DNA from: an uncultured Collinsella sp. | Lineage (GTDB): Bacteria > Actinomycetota > Coriobacteriia > Coriobacteriales > Coriobacteriaceae | Assembly: GCA_902468045.1 (NCBI GenBank) | Contig: CABQXG010000023.1 | Coordinates: 1-10,733, forward strand | Direction of reading: 5' to 3' | Length of the DNA stretch: 10,733 bases | Part shown: positions 5,643 through 10,733 of the stretch, in pieces | How positions within the stretch are numbered: the first letter of the stretch is position 1 | How the letters are laid out: every line of letters starts with the position of its first letter | Translations under genes and position numbers: made by a program | The notes under the pieces: model-generated | Told to the model about the DNA's origin: nothing | What the model saw: the letters and a program-made list of their open reading frames with translations, nothing else | Database searches by the model: none

Positions 5643-7952
5643 ATGGGAACCTATACAAGGGAGATTCAGATCGCGGGGCGCAACCGCTGGTATTGCGGCT
5701 ATATCTCCGTTGACGGCGTGAGCACGGTCAACGACACCACCTCACGCATCACAGTCACCGCCGCGCTCGAAGACAAGTACGCCGAGCAGTACGGCACGCA
5801 CTATGACGTGATCGTCAACGGCGTCACCTACAGGTCGCGCGACGTGCTGCTCAACAACTACGGCAACTGGGCCACGCGCGACGCCGTGACCTTCACCGTG
5901 GACGTCGGGCGCGGAGCCAGCGGCTGGAACTGCTCCGTGCAGATCCACGTCTACGGCAAGACGTACAACAACTACTACGGCAGCGCGGGCGGCGACGCCT
6001 GGGCAACGGAGTACGCTTGGATTCCCCAGCGCGGGTACTCGCAGCCGCATCCGCCCAGGAATCCGAAGCTTGCTCGCGTTTCCGACACCTCGCACAAGAT
6101 CACGTGGGACGTCGACTACACGGGCATGGACGGCGCATACCCCTGGGCTGGCGTGTATGTAGACCGCCGCACCGACGACGGCTCATGGGTGAACATCGCC
6201 GACGTGTCGTGGGACGTGACCAACTACACCGACAACTCCACGAAGCCGGGCCATAAATACGAGTGCCGCCTTTGCGCCCACGGCCCGGGCGGCAACTCCA
6301 CGCACGTCTCGTGCGGAACCACGTACACAACTCCGTCGGCACCTTCGCGCATCGATGCCATCAAGGCCGGCGCGTCCGAGGTGACGCTGCGCGTCTACGG
6401 GGCGTGGTGGTACGCCAGCGCATGGGATGTTCAGCGATCAGGCGACGACGGGAATACGTGGGCGGCGGTCTCGACCACCACCGAGGGCGAAGACCCCGCA
6501 TGGGTAGACCTGCACGACACCTCCGCGCCTGCCGGCACGATCGTCTACCGCGTCAGGGCCAAGCGCGGAAGCCTTGCCTCCTCGTGGGTCAAATCGAACT
6601 CCGTCACGACGATCACGCCGCCGCTCGCCCCGAAGGTGACCGCAAGCTCCGTCGTGCCGACCGGAACAGCGGCAAGCGTGGCATGGGTGCCCAACCATCA
6701 GGACGGCTCGGCACAGACCGCCGCGCAGATCGAGTTCAGCGGCCCAGAGACGATCACCAAGTCGTACACGACCGCCAAAAGCGCATCCGTAGCGCTCGCG
6801 AAAGGCAACTGGAAGGCGCGCGTGCGCACCAAGGGCCTCCATGCCGATTGGGGCGCATGGTCTGGATATGTGGCGATCGTCGTCGCCGACTACCCGCAGT
6901 GCTGGGTGGCATCGCCCGCCACCGACGGCATGCTCGTCGATGCGGTGCCGCTCACGGTGCAAGTCGCCGCAACCGACGAAACTGGCATCGCGCAGGCAAC
7001 GCTCACGCTCGCAGAGGTCGGCGGCGCGACGGTCGCCACGGCAGACGTCACGAACCTGAAGCCCGTGAGTTTCGGCAGCTACGCCACCATACGCAACGGC
7101 ATCGACTATCTGCTCATGCTCACGGTCAAGGGCGGCTCCGGCCTGTCCAAGACGGCCATGCGCCGCTTCAAGACGCACTGGGCGGAACCGGCCATCCCAG
7201 ACGTGTCGCTGTCGTACGACGATGCGCTGGCGTGTCACGTGAAGGTGCGCAACGGCCTCTCGTCATACGAGATCGAGCAGACCACGCTCGTAGGCCCCAT
7301 GACGGTCGACGAGGTGAGCAATGAGCTTTCCATGCTAGGCACGATCACAGTCGATGGTGACGCGCTGGTGCTCGGCAACGCCTCCCGCTGCTCCGCCTTC
7401 ACGGTGGAGCGCGTGGCGTACGGCGGCGATGCCGTCATAGCATCCGGCGTGCTTGACTCCCAAGAGACGATCGACCGCGTGCCGCCGCTAAACACCGACT
7501 ACGAGTACAAGGTCACCGGGTACGCCGACAACGGCACCTCGTCGCAGACCGTGACCGATGCCAACGTGTTCGCGCACGGGATGGCGCTTAACTTCGGCCA
7601 GGATGCATCGACCGTGCTTGTGCTCGACTACAACGGCGACTACTCGACAAGCTCTCAGCGATCCGTAGAGACATACCACTTCGCCGATGGCGGCGAGAAC
7701 GACGACCTGCCCATTTCGTACATGCTCGACGAGCTGAACAAAAAGACCTCGCTCTCATGGGAGATGAAGCGCGACGGCCACGACAGGTACATACGGATTA
7801 TGGACGAGCAGTGGAGGGGATGGTGGCGCGGACATGCGGGCGAACGCGCATACGGCCCCATGGACTTCGATATGTCTGTGAAGGGTGCAGGCATCTGGAA
7901 GGGTTCGGCCAACGTCACGCACAACGTCTTCGAGGAGCCGATAAATGGCTGA
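5643..7952 (+). CDS. Distal tail-like protein with tandem fibronectin type III-like domains
   Basis: A 769-residue, β-rich protein starting at ATG 5643, with GGAAGG (5631-5636) 6 bases upstream. Residues 1-115 form a tyrosine- and threonine-rich β domain. From ~137 there are tandem β-sandwich repeats with fibronectin-like marks: ~137-230 (PPRNPKLARVSDTSHKITWDV to a closing TYTTP), ~231-327 (PSAPSRIDAI to TTITPP), ~328-415 (LAPKVTASS to the aromatic DWGAWSGYV) and ~418-510. A looser one may occupy ~515-640. Residues ~645-769 differ: NFGQDASTVLVLDYNGD, a YMLDELNKKTSLSWEM helix-strand pair, DEQWRGWWRG and a closing KGSANVTHNVFEEP, resembling the ring-forming C-terminal part of minor tail proteins. 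Lying directly after the tape measure, it takes the place of a distal tail protein, and the fibronectin modules probably aid host surface contact. It overlaps the next gene by 8 bases. Confidence 0.7.
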   Translation: MGTYTREIQIAGRNRWYCGYISVDGVSTVNDTTSRITVTAALEDKYAEQYGTHYDVIVNGVTYRSRDVLLNNYGNWATRDAVTFTVDVGRGASGWNCSVQIHVYGKTYNNYYGSAGGDAWATEYAWIPQRGYSQPHPPRNPKLARVSDTSHKITWDVDYTGMDGAYPWAGVYVDRRTDDGSWVNIADVSWDVTNYTDNSTKPGHKYECRLCAHGPGGNSTHVSCGTTYTTPSAPSRIDAIKAGASEVTLRVYGAWWYASAWDVQRSGDDGNTWAAVSTTTEGEDPAWVDLHDTSAPAGTIVYRVRAKRGSLASSWVKSNSVTTITPPLAPKVTASSVVPTGTAASVAWVPNHQDGSAQTAAQIEFSGPETITKSYTTAKSASVALAKGNWKARVRTKGLHADWGAWSGYVAIVVADYPQCWVASPATDGMLVDAVPLTVQVAATDETGIAQATLTLAEVGGATVATADVTNLKPVSFGSYATIRNGIDYLLMLTVKGGSGLSKTAMRRFKTHWAEPAIPDVSLSYDDALACHVKVRNGLSSYEIEQTTLVGPMTVDEVSNELSMLGTITVDGDALVLGNASRCSAFTVERVAYGGDAVIASGVLDSQETIDRVPPLNTDYEYKVTGYADNGTSSQTVTDANVFAHGMALNFGQDASTVLVLDYNGDYSTSSQRSVETYHFADGGENDDLPISYMLDELNKKTSLSWEMKRDGHDRYIRIMDEQWRGWWRGHAGERAYGPMDFDMSVKGAGIWKGSANVTHNVFEEPING

Positions 7953-9030
7953 TTGGGGAAAACCGTTCCTCACCTCGTTCCGCTTCATGCGCGTAGACCG
8001 CGCAAGCGGCAACGAGGTCGAGAGAATCACGAACATAAAGAACGGCGGGTGCATTGAGCGCAACCAGGACAAGGACTACACCACAGGGCAGGTCGATTAC
8101 TCCGGGGCGCTCGATATCGGGGCAGATCTGCTGCGGGTGTACCTCGATGCCGACTTCGGTGGCGCGTCAGTCAGTGAGGCGCTGGGGACTTTCGTTGTCT
8201 CAGCGCCGAAAAGGACCAGACGCGGCGTCAACTCAACCGGCACGGCAGTCCTGTCGGGCAGGCTGTCGGAGGTTGCGGAGGACGAATTCGATGCCCCATT
8301 CACGGTGGCGGCTGGAACCGTGGTTGTCCCCTACGTCGTAAAGTTGCTCAAGGCGGCTGGCTTCGCTGACGTGATCGCCGAAGGCTCCGACTACAAGCTA
8401 GCGCAGGATTGGACGCTCGGAATCGATTCGGGCGACATGAGGCTGTCGAAGCGCCTGGCGGCGTGCAACGCGCTGCTCGACGTGGCGGGCTTCCGCGCCG
8501 TCGACGAGGACGCCTACGGAAGGCCCGTACTTCGCAGATATAGGGAGCCGCAGGACAGGCCCGTTTCCATGACCCTTCGAGAGGGCTCTGGCGCACGCTT
8601 CATCAACGAGGTAGTCGACGAGCTTGACCGCTCGGGCGTCGCCAACGTGGTGCACTGCGACTACGAAACGCAGGACGCCTTCTACCGTGGCACGGCCATC
8701 GACTCAGACCCGAGCAGCCCTTACTCCACGGTTTCGCGCGGTTGGCGCAAGACGGCCACGTACAGCTACAGCGACCTGCCCGATGGGTCTACCGATGCCG
8801 AGAGACAGAGGAACGCCGATGCCAAGGCTAACGAGATGCTGCGAACACAGCAGAGCGCTATCCGTAGAGTCACGGTCAAGCGGACGTACGCGCCTATCGC
8901 GTGCGGCGATGCCGTGATGGTCGATTGGGCAAGCGCCGGCATCAGCGGCAAGTTCGCGGTGAGGACTGCGACTCTCACGCTCGTGGGAGGATGCCCAATC
9001 GAGATGGAGGTGAAGAGGTATGAGCGATGA
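7945..9030 (+). CDS. Tail tip hub protein (gp27/Gp37-like minor tail protein)
   Basis: A 361-residue protein starting at ATG 7945, with GAGGAG (7932-7937) 7 bases upstream inside the preceding gene. Residues 1-110 are a β domain (SFRFMRVDRASGNEVERI, DYSGALDIGADLLRVYLDAD, then LGTFVVSAPKRT), as in the first barrel of gp27-type hub proteins, which commonly show the pattern of S-x-x-x-D followed by LGxFxV. Residues 128-185 contain a helical insert (VVKLLKAAGF, then MRLSKRLAACNALLDVAGFRAV), followed by VDEDAYGRPVLRRY, matching the L-L-x-x-x-G-x-x-x-x-x-D-x-x-G-R-x-x segment of tail hub and Gp37-like proteins. Residues 220-361 return to β structure with a YER end. Hub proteins form a trimer that closes the tube and carries the spike and fibres. 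No peptidase motif is seen. It overlaps the next gene by 11 bases. Confidence 0.72.
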   Translation: MADWGKPFLTSFRFMRVDRASGNEVERITNIKNGGCIERNQDKDYTTGQVDYSGALDIGADLLRVYLDADFGGASVSEALGTFVVSAPKRTRRGVNSTGTAVLSGRLSEVAEDEFDAPFTVAAGTVVVPYVVKLLKAAGFADVIAEGSDYKLAQDWTLGIDSGDMRLSKRLAACNALLDVAGFRAVDEDAYGRPVLRRYREPQDRPVSMTLREGSGARFINEVVDELDRSGVANVVHCDYETQDAFYRGTAIDSDPSSPYSTVSRGWRKTATYSYSDLPDGSTDAERQRNADAKANEMLRTQQSAIRRVTVKRTYAPIACGDAVMVDWASAGISGKFAVRTATLTLVGGCPIEMEVKRYER

Positions 9031-9277
9031 ACTCATGTCGGCCATGCGCCGATACGGCGCCGCGATGGCCGATGCGACCGCCAACGACCCTCCCGGCCAG
9101 CAGGCGTGCTACGGAACGGTGAATTCCGTATCCGGAGCCACCATGGCCGTATCGGTGAAGGGGGCATCCCTGAAGCTCCCGTACACCACCTCATGCTCGG
9201 GAGCCAAGGCAGGCGACCGATGCATCATCCAGGCAATCGGCCCGCACGCCATCGTGATCGGCGTGCTAGCTAAGTAA
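9020..9277 (+). CDS. Small OB-fold-like tail tip protein
   Basis: An 85-residue protein starting at ATG 9020, with GGAGG (9006-9010) 9 bases upstream. The first ~28 residues are a helix (MSDELMSAMRRYGAAMADA). Residues 31-85 match the short β-barrel pattern found in tail proteins: YGTVNSVSGATMAVSVKG, a strand (SLKLPYTTSC), AGDRCIIQAIGPHAIVIGVLAK. The order G-x-V-x-S-V-x-G-x-x-x-x-V followed by L-P-Y, then x-x-G-D-x-V-x-V and a closing V-I-G-V-L is typical of the OB-fold domain of phage hub/spike proteins (gp5 type) and of similar small actinophage proteins. In many phages this domain is fused to the hub; here it is a separate gene. The role as a part of the tail tip between hub and fibres follows from position; no needle or lysozyme is attached. 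Confidence 0.68.
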   Translation: MSDELMSAMRRYGAAMADATANDPPGQQACYGTVNSVSGATMAVSVKGASLKLPYTTSCSGAKAGDRCIIQAIGPHAIVIGVLAK

Positions 9278-9285
9278 AGGAGGTG
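9276..9285 (+). promoter_or_regulatory. Extended Shine-Dalgarno before the fibre spacer gene
   Basis: AAAGGAGGTG pairs with nearly the whole anti-Shine-Dalgarno end of 16S rRNA and is 2 bases before ATG 9288 (7 bases counted from the AGG core at 9278-9280 to the ATG). It is the strongest ribosome binding site in the window, suggesting high output of the fibre-region protein. Confidence 0.65.
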
Positions 9286-9287
9286 CG

Positions 9288-10013
9288 ATGGCAGATACCA
9301 ACAAAGGCGCGGCGCTGCTGCTCAACGATGCGGGTAACATCGACCGCGCCAGAACCACCGACGGCTCGATCTTCCGCATCGAGTCGACGCTATCGATGGA
9401 GGCCGCCGAAGAGGCCAAGACGGCAGCGGCGAACTGCAACACCGCGACTGAAAGCGCCGAAGCGGCAGAGAAGACGCGCGTGTCCAACGAGAACGCTCGG
9501 AAAACGGCTGAGACCGAGCGCGGCAACAACGAGACAACCCGCGAGAACAACGAGACGTCGCGCAAGAACGCCGAGATAACACGTCAAGACAACGAAACTG
9601 CGCGAAAGAATGCCGAAACCACGCGCCAGGACAACGAGACGAGCCGATCGAACGCCGAGATCGAACGCAAAAAGGCCGAAAGCCAGCGCCATGACGAGCA
9701 TATCGCCGACCAACAAGCATCGAGCAACGCGACCTCTGCGGCGAACGGCGCGGCTTCGCGTGCGGACGCAGCGGCGAACCAGGCGTTGCAGATCGCCAAC
9801 TCCGTGGCGCAAGGCAGCGCAGGAAGCTCGGACGTCGCGGAGCTGCGTGCCCAGAACGCGAAGCTCGCAACGCTTTTGGCGAACTCGACAGGTCAGTTCA
9901 TATACATGGGCGGAACAGTCTACTGCCCGGCTTCAAAGGCATCGGCGAGCGGGGTGACCGTAACGTTCGGCTCAACATGCTCCGCAAGCGGCAATACCAT
10001 CACATTGATTTAA
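9288..10013 (+). CDS. Coiled-coil tail fibre/baseplate spacer protein
   Basis: A 241-residue protein. Residues 1-32 form a short globular start (GAALLLNDAGNIDRARTTDGSIF). Residues 33-60 are alanine- and glutamate-rich and likely helical. Residues 61-134 hold eleven consecutive heptads in which E and R keep strict seven-residue spacing (E at 61, 68 ... 131; R at 64, 71 ... 134), with N/D and T/I between. Residues 140-185 are an alanine/asparagine-rich helix (ASSNATSAANGAASRADAAANQAL). Residues 203-241 are a small β end (FIYMGGTVYCPASKA, VTVTFGSTCSASGNTITLI). E-x-x-R heptad coils of this type are common between the tail tip and receptor-binding parts in phages of gut Firmicutes and Coriobacteriia; they form rod-like oligomers. 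The β end is probably a trimerising cap or a small host-binding knob. No enzyme motif is seen. Confidence 0.72.
   Translation: MADTNKGAALLLNDAGNIDRARTTDGSIFRIESTLSMEAAEEAKTAAANCNTATESAEAAEKTRVSNENARKTAETERGNNETTRENNETSRKNAEITRQDNETARKNAETTRQDNETSRSNAEIERKKAESQRHDEHIADQQASSNATSAANGAASRADAAANQALQIANSVAQGSAGSSDVAELRAQNAKLATLLANSTGQFIYMGGTVYCPASKASASGVTVTFGSTCSASGNTITLI
9468..9689 (+). repeat. Eleven-fold 21-bp (heptad) coding repeat, E-x-x-R
   Basis: Residues 61-134 of the fibre spacer protein repeat with period seven. The middle part also alternates NAE-x-x-RQ with DNE-x-x-RK, giving a 14-residue (42-bp) higher repeat from about residue 94 to 127. Codons differ between copies (CGT, CGC and CGA for R; GAA and GAG for E), so the repeat is clear in protein but blurred in DNA. 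Confidence 0.85.
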
Positions 10014-10025
10014 GAAGGAAACGAA

Positions 10026-10733
10026 ATGGCTCAAGCTAAGATCCTCACAGTGGGCGGCACCAACTACGAGATGATAGACGACACCGCCCGCACCAACGCC
10101 ACCACGGCGCTCAACAACGCCGAGTACAACCGACAGGGCCTGATCGGCAAGTACCCGGGCCAGTCGCTCGCAACGCTTCTCGCGGGCGAGGTCTCAGGCT
10201 CCACCACCATCTACGACGCGCTGCACAAGCGCGCGCAGGCCGCGAACTTCAGCGGCATGCGCGTGGGCGACTACATCGACGTGCCGCTCGTGAGCGCGTC
10301 AAACGTGGCGGCCCAGCAGTCCGTGCGCTTCCTGCTTGCGCACTTCGACCCGTACTACCAGTGCGGCGACAGCGCCAAGGGCCACCACATCGCGTTCATC
10401 GCGTCCGCGCCCGTCGCCGTGGCCAAGACCGTCACCGGCGTGGCCAACGACAGCTACCTGATGTGGAACACTGCGAACACCAACCAGGGCACCGCAGACG
10501 TGAAGAACCCGTACCTGAACAGCAACCTCAAGGCGTGGGAGAAGCTGTTCGAGGCGTGCCTGCCCGAGGGGCTGACCAAGTACCTGCTCACCCAGCGCGT
10601 GCTGCTTGAGGAGCGTTACAGCGCGAGCGGCGCGCTCAACGACTCCAACTCGTGGAGCTGGCAGGATATCGGCAAGGTGTTCTCGCTGTCGGAGATGGAG
10701 GTGTACGGCTGCCCCGTGTGGGGGACGAAATGC
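10026..10733 (+). CDS. Tail fibre / receptor-binding protein (N-terminal part, runs off the window)
   Basis: The first 236 residues of a protein that has no stop before the window edge. ATG 10026 has GAAGGA (10014-10019) 6 bases upstream. Residues 1-60 are probably the anchor (AKILTVGGTNYEMIDDTARTNATTALNNAEYNR, then GQSLATLLAG). Residues 60-236 are a compact mixed domain with MRVGDYIDVPL, VRFLLAHFDPYYQCG, KGHHIAFIASAP, LMWNTANTNQGTAD, NPYLNSNL, a helix (AWEKLFEACLP), then WSWQDIGKVFSLSEMEVYGCPVWGT. The G-x-Y-I start, N-T-x-N-T-N-Q-G, P-Y-L-N and LSEMEVYG series resembles the DUF6273-like domain seen at the end of fibres and other surface proteins of gut bacteria and phages; this is a by-eye comparison. 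Third codon positions are almost all G or C, more so than in the tape measure gene. The role in host recognition follows from position and domain type. Confidence 0.75.
   Translation, partial: MAQAKILTVGGTNYEMIDDTARTNATTALNNAEYNRQGLIGKYPGQSLATLLAGEVSGSTTIYDALHKRAQAANFSGMRVGDYIDVPLVSASNVAAQQSVRFLLAHFDPYYQCGDSAKGHHIAFIASAPVAVAKTVTGVANDSYLMWNTANTNQGTADVKNPYLNSNLKAWEKLFEACLPEGLTKYLLTQRVLLEERYSASGALNDSNSWSWQDIGKVFSLSEMEVYGCPVWGTKC

Noticed and set aside
6263..7324. Plus-strand open frame of 353 codons inside the fibronectin-bearing protein gene
   Set aside because: Its product is arginine/histidine/glycine-rich with no domain pattern, while the overlapping frame gives a well-organised tail protein. 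It is an out-of-frame shadow.
9276..9290. Possible promoter or terminator between the OB-fold gene and fibre spacer gene
   Set aside because: The gap is only 10 bases and consists of the ribosome binding site; there is no inverted repeat or T-run.
10026..10733. Target gene of a diversity-generating retroelement
   Set aside because: A surface-domain fibre at this position invites the idea, but no template repeat, variable repeat pair or reverse transcriptase gene is visible in the window; the protein end is also missing.

Overview
This window is the late structural (head-to-tail) segment of a long-tailed dsDNA phage or prophage of siphovirus type, all on the + strand and packed without gaps. 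The host is most likely a GC-rich Gram-positive bacterium. The sequence is visibly GC-rich, nearly every gene has an AGGAGG-type Shine-Dalgarno, and the neck proteins look like those of actinobacterial phages. The E-x-x-R coiled coil and the last fibre protein look more like those of gut Firmicutes/Coriobacteriia phages. A gut Coriobacteriia (Eggerthella/Collinsella-like) host is my best guess, but it is an inference.

Layout: (1) 2-208, C-terminal tail of the HK97-fold major capsid protein. (2) 221-502, a small acidic protein directly after the capsid gene, possibly a head-fibre/decoration protein. (3) 507-1855, four overlapping or abutting neck genes: Gp19/Gp15/Gp42-like connector, head-closure (stopper) protein, HK97-gp10-like protein and tail terminator. 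(4) 1864-2439, major tail tube protein. (5) 2451-3094, tail assembly chaperone pair made by programmed -1 frameshifting. (6) 3084-5639, 851-residue tape measure protein. (7) 5643-9277, tail tip: a 769-residue fibronectin-rich distal-tail-like protein, a 361-residue hub-like protein and an 85-residue OB-fold-like protein. (8) 9288-10733, tail fibre region: a coiled-coil spacer protein and the first 236 residues of a fibre/receptor-binding protein that runs off the window.

Together these genes close the filled capsid, end and build the tail tube around the tape measure with chaperone help, and cap the tube with a host-binding tip. No promoter, terminator, tRNA, CRISPR array, IS element or attachment site was seen, and no stretch of 300 bases lacks a gene. 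The short gaps and frequent stop/start overlaps imply one long transcript with translational coupling.

The best non-routine signal is the frameshift cassette at 2690-2739: an A AAA AAC heptamer immediately before the zero-frame stop, a 6-nt spacer, then a bulged hairpin of 14 base pairs. Other points worth checking are a 260-residue stretch of the tape measure with no D, E, K or R, and eleven exact E-x-x-R heptads in the fibre spacer. I did not find evidence for an undescribed system beyond the phage morphogenesis module.
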